Shown here: piece after piece, positions 1 through 6,830 of the stretch | How positions within the stretch are numbered: position 1 is the stretch's first letter | How the letters are laid out: each line of letters opens with the position of its first letter | DNA from: Bacillota bacterium | Lineage (GTDB): Bacteria > Bacillota > UBA4882 > UBA8346 | Assembly (NCBI GenBank): GCA_023429995.1 | Contig: JAEZCE010000034.1 | Coordinates: forward strand, 22,960 to 86,959 | Length of the DNA: 64,000 bases | Reading direction: 5' to 3' | Translations under genes and position numbers: made by a program | Notes under the pieces: generated by a model | What the model was told of the DNA's origin: nothing | Seen by the model: only the letters and a program-made list of their open reading frames with translations | The model's database searches: none

Positions 1-8
1 AAAGTCAT

Positions 9-851
9 ATGATGCCTGAGGATCATTTTCATAGCACTTATGAATTATTTTATCTGGTCAAAGGTGAAAGGAACTTTTTTATAAAAGAGGGAACATTCAG
101 TATAAAAGAAGGAGATTTAGTGCTGATCAATCCCGATGTATTGCATAGGACTACCAACGCCATGACATTAGGGCATGAGAATATCATTGTCAATTTTCAC
201 AGGGATGAACTGACTACCCCAAAATATTCGTTTCCCGGGATTCTCTTCGCTTTGCTTGGAAAAGAGTACACAATTATCAGCCTCCCACTCCAGTGCCAAA
301 TCTACGTAGAAGAGCTTCTTAATAAAGTCCTGCAGGAGGTGGAACAAAAAAAGACCGGCTTCGAAATATACGCGCAAGCTCTAATCGTTCAACTACTGAC
401 TTATTGTTGTAGATTTGTGGAACAAAACAGGGTGAAGGAATTCATCCATCCCAGTCCGATGCATCAATTGATCACAGGAATTGTCCAGTTTATTAATAGT
501 AACTATGCTCAAGATCTGAGTCTTCATTATTTAGCTGAAAGATTTTATGTCAGCTCCTATTACCTGAGCAGGGCATTTAAAGAGGTGACCGGGTTTACCT
601 TTATTGAGTATCTAAACAACTTACGAATCAAAGAAGCCAAGAAACTTCTGGAGGAATCTCCGGAAAAAGTTGCAAACATCGCTAAAGCCGTCGGATATGG
701 CAGTAGGACTCATTTTGGGAGAGTGTTCCGGAAAATTACGGGACGTTCACCCCTGTATTATCGTAGAATCGGCAGGGCTTTAAGTGATGGAAAAACTTCT
801 CTGAATCGGGTGGGTCAGAAGATACCCCACCATCAAACTATGCGTGGTTAA
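9..851 (+). CDS. AraC-family transcriptional regulator (5' end may lie outside window)
   Basis: A one-component DNA-binding regulator. Residues 1 to about 110 look like the cupin-type sensor domain (an H-x-x-YELFYL strand near residue 7). Residues about 175-275 are the two-helix-turn-helix AraC domain, with the usual LxxLAxxFxVSxxYLSRxFKxxTG first helix pair and the IAxxVGYxSxxxFxRxFRKxxGxSP second pair. The reading frame stays open upstream to the window edge and AraC cupin domains normally begin some 10-20 residues earlier, so the true start may be outside. No sugar-utilisation gene is adjacent, so its ligand and target cannot be inferred. Family confident; role unknown. Confidence 0.85.
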   Translation: MMPEDHFHSTYELFYLVKGERNFFIKEGTFSIKEGDLVLINPDVLHRTTNAMTLGHENIIVNFHRDELTTPKYSFPGILFALLGKEYTIISLPLQCQIYVEELLNKVLQEVEQKKTGFEIYAQALIVQLLTYCCRFVEQNRVKEFIHPSPMHQLITGIVQFINSNYAQDLSLHYLAERFYVSSYYLSRAFKEVTGFTFIEYLNNLRIKEAKKLLEESPEKVANIAKAVGYGSRTHFGRVFRKITGRSPLYYRRIGRALSDGKTSLNRVGQKIPHHQTMRG

Positions 852-1018
852 GATGTTGCGCTTGCGAAGAGTAGTTATTTTTCAAATTACGGTCCAAATT
901 TTTTTAGCTGCTCAATGAACCCTTTATATAAACTGGAATATTTTTACTTGCAGATAAGGGAAGTTTTTTGGGATAGTCTCTTGCATTCTTCAAAAGATGA
1001 GGCGTTAATTCAAATTCG

Positions 1019-1049
1019 TTGACTCTACCCTAAGGGTGGGGTTTATAAT
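1019..1049 (+). promoter_or_regulatory. MerR-type promoter/operator with 19-bp spacer
   Basis: TTGACT (1019-1024) and TATAAT (1044-1049) are 19 bp apart. Between them lies the dyad CTACCCT-A-AGGGTGG. A long 19-bp spacer with a dyad between the boxes is the hallmark of promoters that MerR-family proteins untwist. The gene 15 bp downstream is itself a MerR-family regulator, so autoregulation is likely. Confidence 0.75.
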
Positions 1050-1063
1050 ATCTAAAAAAAGGT

Positions 1064-1879
1064 GTGATAAAAGCGGATAATCGGATAAAGATCAGCGATT
1101 TTGCCAAATTAACCGGAAATACCCTAAAAACGATTATGTATTACCACAAAATAGATTTATTGCATGAACCGGAACGCTCTTCCGGAGGATACCGTTTATA
1201 TGGACCCCAAGAGCTGACTCGTATGCGATTGATCCAATATTTAAAATCTTTCGGACTCGATTTAAAGCGTATCAAAGAAGTATTGGGAGATATACATAAT
1301 CCCTCAACCTTACGGCAAATTTTACAATCCTTGCTGGTTGAACTATTAAACGAAAAGAAAGACCTGGAAGAACGAGTGGCCAAGATTGAAATGTTATTGA
1401 GCGAAGAGAGGGTACAACTTGATGACAATTCCGGTAGTTCTGTTTCTTTTCAAATGATTACAGAGATACTGGGACCCGAGCAAGTTGAGGAATATATACT
1501 AACCTGTCCGGAACTTTTTTTTCAGCAAAGAAAAATATTCGGTGTTTTGGATCATTTTCAATGGGGTGATTACCGGAAAACTTTTCAAACTTTAGCTGAG
1601 TATTTTAAAACTCATCCCGGGCAATACAAAACAGCTTTGGAATATGGAAAACGCCTTGCTAAATTAGCCGATGTGTCTGAAGATGACCCGGAAATTGAAA
1701 TTTTAGCCCGGGAAGCCGCCGAGTTCATCAAAAATACTCCACTTTTAAAGGACTTGCTTTACAACAAAACAGCGTTGCCCCTTGAAGACTTATTCAATGA
1801 AATGGTCGGTAGTGTTCGCTCGCCGGCTCAGATGAAGCACAAACAACTGATTCAAAGATATCTAAATTATCATTCGTGA
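1064..1879 (+). CDS. MerR-family transcriptional regulator
   Basis: GTG start at 1064. Residues about 8-75 form the winged-helix MerR domain (ISDFAKLTGNTLKTIMYYHK, then SGGYRLYG), followed by a coiled-coil helix at about 85-110 (LLNEKKDLEERVAKIEML) for dimerisation. The C-terminal ~150 residues would be the effector domain and resemble no metal-binding loop: there is no CxxxxxxxC, so a metal sensor is unlikely and an organic ligand more likely. A 19-bp-spacer promoter with a dyad lies immediately upstream. Its stop is close to the following membrane methyltransferase gene, so the two are probably co-transcribed. Confidence 0.85.
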   Translation: MIKADNRIKISDFAKLTGNTLKTIMYYHKIDLLHEPERSSGGYRLYGPQELTRMRLIQYLKSFGLDLKRIKEVLGDIHNPSTLRQILQSLLVELLNEKKDLEERVAKIEMLLSEERVQLDDNSGSSVSFQMITEILGPEQVEEYILTCPELFFQQRKIFGVLDHFQWGDYRKTFQTLAEYFKTHPGQYKTALEYGKRLAKLADVSEDDPEIEILAREAAEFIKNTPLLKDLLYNKTALPLEDLFNEMVGSVRSPAQMKHKQLIQRYLNYHS

Positions 1880-1953
1880 GTTATAGAATTATCCCGGGGC
1901 GTTTTGAGAATAAACTTGGCGTTAAGGATTGTGGAAAGGATCGGGAGGAAACG

Positions 1954-2628
1954 ATGAACAAAATTAGCTATTTTTTAAAAAGTTTTTTGGGAATCACATT
2001 TTTCTTTGGTTTCATGTTTGCTGCAGCTGGTAAATTAAATTATCCTCAAGGATGGTTATATTATTCCCTAAGTATCTTCGGCTTGCTGCTCAATATTTTG
2101 GCGATTCAAAGCAATGAACAGCTTATGAATGAGCGATCCCGGCCTGGGGTCAATGTAAAAGCATGGGATAAGAAGATATTGGGAGTTTCAGCGATACTCA
2201 CCATATTGTCATATATCGTTGCCGGGCTTGATTCCGGAAGGTTCCACTGGTCCCCGGATTTAGGAATTGCCATCCCATTGGCCGGGATCCTGCTGGTTTT
2301 GATTGGCCAGGTGATATTTTTGATTGCTAAGATTCAAAACAACTTTTTTTCCAGTGTAGCTCGTATCCAGAAAGAAAGAAAGCATACCGTTTGTAACAGG
2401 GGGCTTTATCAAGTGGTCCGTCATCCCGGATATCTGGGAATGATCATTTCCTGGTTAGGGTTTCCTTTCGTTACGGGTTCTATTTTTAGTTCCATTCCGG
2501 TTGGGATGGCAATCATTTTGTTAATCGTCAGAACAGTTCTTGAGGATAGGATGCTTCATCGCGAGTTAACCGGGTATGCGGAATATTCTCGGGAAACAAA
2601 ATACAAATTATTTCCTTTTATTTGGTAG
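1954..2628 (+). CDS. ICMT/PEMT-like membrane methyltransferase family protein
   Basis: Polytopic membrane protein of about 224 residues with four or five hydrophobic segments. The C-terminal part carries the isoprenylcysteine-carboxymethyltransferase/PEMT-like signature: NRGLYQVVRHPGY, then the downstream R-x-x-x-ED and Y-x-x-Y elements that bind SAM in this family. I place the start at ATG 1954 because GGGAGG lies just upstream; the frame is open further up but without a ribosome site. Bacterial members are poorly characterised; substrate unknown. It probably shares a transcript with the MerR gene. A strong terminator follows at 2711. Confidence 0.75.
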   Translation: MNKISYFLKSFLGITFFFGFMFAAAGKLNYPQGWLYYSLSIFGLLLNILAIQSNEQLMNERSRPGVNVKAWDKKILGVSAILTILSYIVAGLDSGRFHWSPDLGIAIPLAGILLVLIGQVIFLIAKIQNNFFSSVARIQKERKHTVCNRGLYQVVRHPGYLGMIISWLGFPFVTGSIFSSIPVGMAIILLIVRTVLEDRMLHRELTGYAEYSRETKYKLFPFIW

Positions 2629-2710
2629 AAAACCTTTGAAATAAGCTTTTTGTCTTCACCCGGTTTATTTTGGATAGAAGTTTTTTCAAAAATGAATGCT
2701 TCCTAAGTTT

Positions 2711-2755
2711 GTATCAATCAGGACTCTTTGGTGAGTCTTTATTGATACTTTTTTT
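2711..2755 (+). terminator. Rho-independent terminator
   Basis: GTATCAAT and ATTGATAC arms, with an inner GACTC/GAGTC pair, followed by a run of seven T. It closes the merR-methyltransferase transcript. Confidence 0.85.
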
Positions 2756-2756
2756 A

Positions 2757-2857
2757 TGTGGTTATTTGGTGAAACCGAAGGATATTACCATTTGGGAAAT
2801 ATGGCTGATGGTGATGATAATAGTAATATGTCTCCTATAAAGAAAGACCGGAGTTAA
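2757..2857 (+). pseudogene. Relic fragment of a B1 metallo-beta-lactamase
   Basis: With one frameshift, about 33 codons read CGYLVKPKDIT then LGNMADGDD, and end at TAA 2855. This matches the C221-region loop of the intact enzyme encoded at 4996-5742 (GGCLVKPMNMTNLGNTADGDV) both in protein and in DNA. The zinc-ligand cysteine position reads as tyrosine. No further homologous sequence is seen either side, so this is a decayed remnant of a duplicated or lost second copy. Confidence 0.6.
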
Positions 2858-2990
2858 TTATTTTTCCCAATCTTTAAAAAATTAAAGGCAAAAAACCAGT
2901 TACACAAAATATTGCACATTTCTCGAGTTTGTTTTATTATTTTATAACCCTCTTGCCCCTCGTTCCCCTCATAAGATTGATCTTTACGAA

Positions 2991-3205
2991 ACGACTGCGT
3001 ACCTTCACGCAACGGTTGCGTAAGCATACCGAACGACTAAGTAAGCTTACACGACGACTGCGTACCTTCGCACAACGGTTGCGTAAGCATACCGAACGAC
3101 TAAGTAAGCTTACGCGACGACTGCGTACCTTCGCGCAACGGTTGCGTAAGCTTACCGAACGACTAAGTAAGCTTCGCGACGACTGTGCACCTTCACGTAA
3201 CGGTT
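2991..3205. repeat. Tandem repeat, 63-bp period built of 21-bp subunits
   Basis: Units starting ACGACTGCGTACC recur at 2991, 3054, 3117 and (degenerate) 3179. Each 63-bp unit is itself three related 21-mers (ACGACTGCGTACC..., ACGGTTGCGTAAGC..., ACGACTAAGTAAGC...). Because periods are multiples of three, open frames exist on both strands. The + strand frame would give heptads such as RLRTFAQ-RLRKHTE-RLSKLTR. There is no ribosome site or conserved start, and the frame runs into the 3' end of the convergent MATE gene, so I treat it as a non-coding minisatellite. Confidence 0.8.
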
Positions 3206-3218
3206 GCATGACCACCGT

Positions 3219-4580
3219 TTATAAATTTCCCGAGGTAACCAAGGATTTATTTTTCCATTTGCCTTGCCGATATCGTACGACACTTGCAACGGCTGTAATA
3301 AGCCAGGTCAATCCGGTGGTAGCCCAGACACTCCAAACTCCAATCGCCGGAATCAGTGCTAAAACACTTGAAAATCCAACCCTTCCGACGACTTCCACCA
3401 TTCCGTTGATCATGGCGTAAAATGCATCTCCGGTACCGTTCAACAGTCCCCTGGTGATATAGATCATTCCCAGGGCAAAATACATGCAGCTGGTAATCTT
3501 GATTGCCTTAGCCCCAAGGGTTATTACGGCCCGATCCTCAACAAATATGTTCATAATGGCATGCCCGCCGAGCTGGGCTGCGATCAGCGCCATCAGGCTA
3601 AAGACAGCTATGATTGAAATACTTTTATGATATCCCGTTTTCACCCGTTTCAGCTTATGAGCCCCCATATTCTGTCCTGCGAAGGTAGCCATGGCTGCGC
3701 CGAGGGAATTAAAGGGTTGCTGTATCAATTGTTCCACTCTGCTGGTTGCGGTGAAGGCTGCAACCGCGACTTCGCCAAAGCCGTTTACGACTCTCTGCAG
3801 CGCTACCAATGATAAGGCAATCATCGAGTTTTGCATGGCCACGGGAATACCGATTTTGATACATTTAGTAATAATCGGCCAGCTTACTTCGGTGTGTTCT
3901 TTTTTTAATTGAAAATAGGGATTGGTTTTTATCGCAAAAACAATACAGCCTAAAGCGGCGCTTCCTTGGGAAATTACCGTGGCCCAGGCTGTCCCGGCCA
4001 CACCCCATCCAAACTTAAGGACAAATAATAAGTCCAACACCACATTAACCACACAGGATAAAACCAAGAAAATCAGCGGCGTCCTGGAATCTCCCAACGC
4101 CCTGAGGATGGCGGCGACAGCATTATAAGCAGCTACAGCTATCATGCCGCCCGCTACGATTCTTAAAAATGCGGTGGAATCAGCCAAAATTTCAGGAGGG
4201 GTGTTCATGGCCAGTAAAATCGGACGGGCCAGGCAAGAGGTTAATACACTCATAATGATTCCTGATACTGCTATAACATAGACGCTATTGGCAATTGCCC
4301 GTTTGACATCTTCATCCTTTTTCGCCCCAAAATACTGCGAAATAATGATACTGATGCCGATGGACAATCCCAAACAGATGGAAAAACATAAAAAATTCAA
4401 GGAGTTGGTAGCGCCGACTGCTGCCAGCGCATTGGCGCCGATAAATTTTCCTACCACAATGGAATCAATCAAGTTGTAGAATTGTTGGGATACATTGCCG
4501 ATAAGCATGGGCAGAGAAAATTGGATCAGATGTTTAACTTCATTTCCTTCCGTCATATCCTGGATGTAGTTGATTGACAT
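3219..4580 (-). CDS. MATE-family multidrug/organic cation efflux protein
   Basis: 453-residue polytopic protein with about 12 hydrophobic segments in two MatE repeats. Typical features are the N-terminal PMLIGNVSQQFYNLIDSIVVG helix, GANALAAVG, the YFGAKK loop and the second-half GxxMATFAGQNMGA motif. It would expel drugs or metabolites using a Na+ or H+ gradient. ATG at 4578-4580. It is transcribed alone, convergent with the upstream repeats. A 13-bp perfect inverted repeat at 4650-4689 lies in its promoter region. Substrate cannot be told from sequence. Confidence 0.9.
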   Translation of the reverse strand: MSINYIQDMTEGNEVKHLIQFSLPMLIGNVSQQFYNLIDSIVVGKFIGANALAAVGATNSLNFLCFSICLGLSIGISIIISQYFGAKKDEDVKRAIANSVYVIAVSGIIMSVLTSCLARPILLAMNTPPEILADSTAFLRIVAGGMIAVAAYNAVAAILRALGDSRTPLIFLVLSCVVNVVLDLLFVLKFGWGVAGTAWATVISQGSAALGCIVFAIKTNPYFQLKKEHTEVSWPIITKCIKIGIPVAMQNSMIALSLVALQRVVNGFGEVAVAAFTATSRVEQLIQQPFNSLGAAMATFAGQNMGAHKLKRVKTGYHKSISIIAVFSLMALIAAQLGGHAIMNIFVEDRAVITLGAKAIKITSCMYFALGMIYITRGLLNGTGDAFYAMINGMVEVVGRVGFSSVLALIPAIGVWSVWATTGLTWLITAVASVVRYRQGKWKNKSLVTSGNL

Positions 4581-4649
4581 AGTGTATCCTATTGTAGGGA
4601 GGCTGTTGAATAAAGTATGAAAAACAGCCGTCGATATCGTTTTTTTATA

Positions 4650-4689
4650 ATATAGCTATTATAGCAGTATATTTTAATAATAGCTATAT
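4650..4689. promoter_or_regulatory. 13-bp perfect inverted repeat upstream of MATE gene
   Basis: ATATAGCTATTAT (4650-4662) and its exact complement ATAATAGCTATAT (4677-4689), 14 bp apart, about 70 bp upstream of the MATE start. Position and symmetry suit a repressor site, but no regulator is identified and it could simply be a hairpin. Confidence 0.4.
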
Positions 4690-4696
4690 TACTCTG

Positions 4697-4858
4697 ATGT
4701 TGATTACCGATAAGGATGGTAAAACCGGAGTGGCGATCATGGCCAATGGCAATAACGGGATGAGAGTGGCGGAGCAACTGGCCATCAAAATAGTCAATGC
4801 CTATTTTCTGGAATCAGGCCAGCGACTTGACAGGGAAACCTTTGATTTTTTCCTTTAG
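4697..4858 (+). pseudogene. Possible C-terminal remnant of a beta-lactamase-like serine hydrolase
   Basis: A 53-codon open stretch begins MLITDKDGKTGVAIMANGNN and ends at TAG 4856. The phrase GVAIMANGNNGMRVAEQLAIKIVNAY resembles the last strand and helix of class-C/esterase-type beta-lactamase-fold proteins (V-x-x-MTNG-x-N-G). No ribosome site or catalytic part (SxxK, YxN) is present, so if real it is a truncated relic. The assignment is tentative. Confidence 0.35.
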
Positions 4859-4890
4859 GCAAGCTGGATACAATGTAAGAAAAAAAAGAA

Positions 4891-4950
4891 TTGACAATTA
4901 TTGATTACGAGTGTAATATTTAAATCGAATTACAATTGTAATCAATAATT
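4891..4950 (+). promoter_or_regulatory. Promoter with two BlaI-like operators
   Basis: TTGACA (4891-4896), 17 bp, TAATAT (4914-4919). Two ATTAC-n4-GTAAT dyads lie over it: ATTACGAGTGTAAT at 4904-4917 overlapping the -10, and perfect ATTACAATTGTAAT at 4929-4942 just past the start point. Both carry the TACA-n2-TGTA-type core known for BlaI/MecI repressors. In addition AATTATTGATTAC (4896-4908) is exactly repeated inverted at 4938-4950. No blaI or blaR1 gene lies in the window. Confidence 0.7.
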
Positions 4951-4953
4951 CCC

Positions 4954-4979
4954 TTTCCCCTTTGGGCCCAAAGGGGAAA
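4954..4979 (+). other. 26-nt perfect palindrome in the bla leader
   Basis: TTTCCCCTTTGGG followed directly by its exact complement, ending 2 nt before the AAAAGGAG ribosome site of the metallo-beta-lactamase gene. In RNA it would be a strong hairpin abutting the Shine-Dalgarno, so it could protect the 5' end or modulate translation. No T-run follows, so it is not a terminator. Confidence 0.6.
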
Positions 4980-4995
4980 CAAAAGGAGTACCAGA

Positions 4996-5742
4996 ATGAA
5001 GAAATATTTATTCATCGGAATGCTTTGTTTCCTGTGCGGGTTGACGGTTTATGCGGATAGTAGCACCCGTAAGGTCGAACTAACCAAAATCAACCCTCGG
5101 ATTTGGGTCCATACAAGCTATTTTAGTTTTGCGGGCAACCTAACACCTTCCTATGGATTGTTGGCAATAACCAATGAGGGGATTGTTTTGGTGGATACTC
5201 CCTGGACCAATGAGCAGACCCAAGAGCTACTCAAGATGGTGAAAGACAAATTTAATCAATCGATTCATTTGGCTATTTTTACTCATTGGCACGGAGATCG
5301 GATCGGCGGTATTGATACATTGATCGCTGAACATATTGAGACGGCCAGTACGGCTTTTACCGCCGAATTGGCGGTGAAAGCGGGCTTTCAAAAACCCCAG
5401 AGGATGATTAATCCTAAAGTTGAAGCTTTCAGTGTGGGGGATCTGACGTTTGAAACCTATTTTCCCGGCCCGGGCCATACCATGGACAATATTGTAGTTT
5501 ATTTTCCCAAAACCAGAGTGTTATATGGCGGTTGTTTGGTGAAACCGATGAATATGACGAATTTAGGAAATACAGCTGACGGTGATGTCACCCAATACCC
5601 CAATACCATACGTGAAGTGATGAAACGTTACCCGAAAGCCAAGATAGTAATCGCCAATCACGGTACGAGCCCCTGGGGTGATTTTGGACTTCTTCAGCAT
5701 ACATTAGAGCTGGCGGAAAAACAAGCGGCGCAATCCCGCTAA
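4996..5742 (+). CDS. Subclass B1 metallo-beta-lactamase
   Basis: Secreted or periplasm-facing zinc hydrolase that opens the beta-lactam ring. Residues 1-20 are a signal peptide. All B1 zinc ligands are present: H97-x-H99-x-D101 in THWHGDRIGG, H161 in GPGHTMDN, C180 in GGCLVK and H222 in NHG. The DRIGG, GGCLVK and LGNxAD segments are very close to Bacillus cereus BcII. Length 248 fits the family. ATG 4996 follows AAAAGGAG. Expression is probably induced through BlaI-like operators immediately upstream. It is a single-gene unit and the MATE exporter nearby is on the opposite strand. Activity against particular drugs cannot be read from sequence. Confidence 0.93.
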   Translation: MKKYLFIGMLCFLCGLTVYADSSTRKVELTKINPRIWVHTSYFSFAGNLTPSYGLLAITNEGIVLVDTPWTNEQTQELLKMVKDKFNQSIHLAIFTHWHGDRIGGIDTLIAEHIETASTAFTAELAVKAGFQKPQRMINPKVEAFSVGDLTFETYFPGPGHTMDNIVVYFPKTRVLYGGCLVKPMNMTNLGNTADGDVTQYPNTIREVMKRYPKAKIVIANHGTSPWGDFGLLQHTLELAEKQAAQSR

Positions 5743-5786
5743 AAGTTATGGCGGCTTCTTGTGGCGAAGCCGTCATATTTTGTAAT

Positions 5787-6076
5787 CTGATTATAAAGAT
5801 TAGACAGCTTAATTTTTGAGTTAGAACTCTCTCGCACCTTCAAATTGAAGGCGAGCTCTCCCCGTTTCGGGGAGAGTAACCATTATGCTCCGAAGCTATG
5901 TTGGGGGATAAACCTGAAAGTACTCGAAAGAGTCCAAAATAGGCCATAAAGCATTAGCCTGTCTCCTCTCCGTTACGGCCAAACAGGCCGTTCCGGGGAG
6001 GAGACAAAGAGGTGGGGTCTCAAGCGACGCATGGCAAAAGGATTTTATTACTTTGCTGAATCATCTTTATAATCAG
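5787..6076. mobile_element. MITE, 290 bp, with 9-bp target duplication
   Basis: Left end CTGATTATAAAGATTAGACAGC, inverted right end ending CTTTATAATCAG. It is flanked on both sides by TTTTGTAAT (5778-5786 and 6077-6085), an exact 9-bp target-site duplication. The interior holds two strong hairpins (CTCTCCCCG/CGGGGAGAG at about 5856-5876, and GTCTCCTC.../...GAGGAGAC at about 5962-6009) and no gene. Ends match those of elements at 52816-53129 and 59350-59636 and resemble the IS1595-type end near 63723. Confidence 0.8.
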
Positions 6077-6474
6077 TTTTGTAATATAAGACAAGACATT
6101 GCCTAAAAGCCAATGTGTGGCCAAGCTGGAACAACAGAAGGAATTAGAGATTGTTTAAATTTATTTAATAAATTATTAAGAAAATTTTAACTGCATATTG
6201 ATTTTGTGGTTATTAAATATTATAATGAAATTGTCAATGGAAATAATTTTAAGTGATTACATTTTTTGGTTATTCCTGCTATCGTTATAGCTTCGGTCTT
6301 TGATGTAAAAAAGCCTCAGTTTTCAATCCGTTATTTATCCTTCAAACAGTAGATTATATCGAATCACACATCCTAAAGACAATTTCTCAAGCATAACTTG
6401 AACCGGATACAACCATGGAAGACAAAGTTAATCCAAAATAAGGGGTTACTTTGAGAGAAAGCATTCTTAATAAA
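6077..6474. other. Gene-free stretch between MITE and xylanase operators
   Basis: AT-rich and without a convincing reading frame. A promoter-like TTGATT-17-TATAAT occurs at 6198-6226, but it is over 600 bp from the xylanase start. Nothing else recognised. Confidence 0.4.
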
Positions 6475-6492
6475 ATAACAAACGTTTGTTAT
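6475..6492. promoter_or_regulatory. LacI-type operator 1 upstream of xylanase
   Basis: Perfect 18-bp palindrome ATAACAAACGTTTGTTAT. The central CG within an AACGTT core is typical of LacI/GalR-family sites. A second near-identical copy lies 196 bp downstream. Confidence 0.6.
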
Positions 6493-6670
6493 ATTCCTTG
6501 AACCGGAACGATTAAAAATTTTTTTCATTTTCGGGGTTTGGCTTGAAAAAAGTCGACGCCGAATATGTCGCTACCGGGTTTTACGGTAATTTCATTTAAG
6601 ATGGGCACTTCGGTTATAATCACTGCTTTTTTGGCGATGGACTATTTCACTCGTAAAAATTTTAGTTAAA

Positions 6671-6688
6671 ATAACAAACGTTTGTGAT
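6671..6688. promoter_or_regulatory. LacI-type operator 2 upstream of xylanase
   Basis: ATAACAAACGTTTGTGAT, one mismatch from operator 1. Two spaced operators suggest looping repression by a LacI-family sugar regulator acting on the xylanase gene. A TATAAT at 6615-6620 lies between the two sites. Confidence 0.6.
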
Positions 6689-6723
6689 AATTCACTTTCC
6701 GGAACGGTCCGGAAAAGGAGGTG

Positions 6724-6783
6724 ATGTGGGCCAATTCAAAAGGAATAGGGTTAATAAAGATTTTTCGACCAAGAAAATGCTGA
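6724..6783 (+). CDS. Possible leader peptide (19 codons) before xylanase
   Basis: An excellent AAAAGGAGGTG at 6713-6723 abuts ATG 6724, giving a 19-residue frame to TGA 6781. A GTG at 6726 gives an overlapping 23-residue frame to TAG 6795. The strength of the ribosome site is the only support; it may instead be a chance purine run. Confidence 0.25.
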   Translation: MWANSKGIGLIKIFRPRKC

Positions 6784-6830
6784 AACAAGGACATTAGACA
6801 TTAGCGAAAAAGCGAAAAGGAGAGAGAGTA

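Noticed and set aside
2991..3205. CRISPR array
   Set aside because: Units are contiguous related repeats without unique spacers, and no cas gene is in the window.
2929..3420. 163-codon frame over the 63-bp repeats, and a 92-codon frame on the other strand
   Set aside because: Openness follows from a period divisible by three on both strands; no ribosome site, and the + frame runs into the MATE gene.
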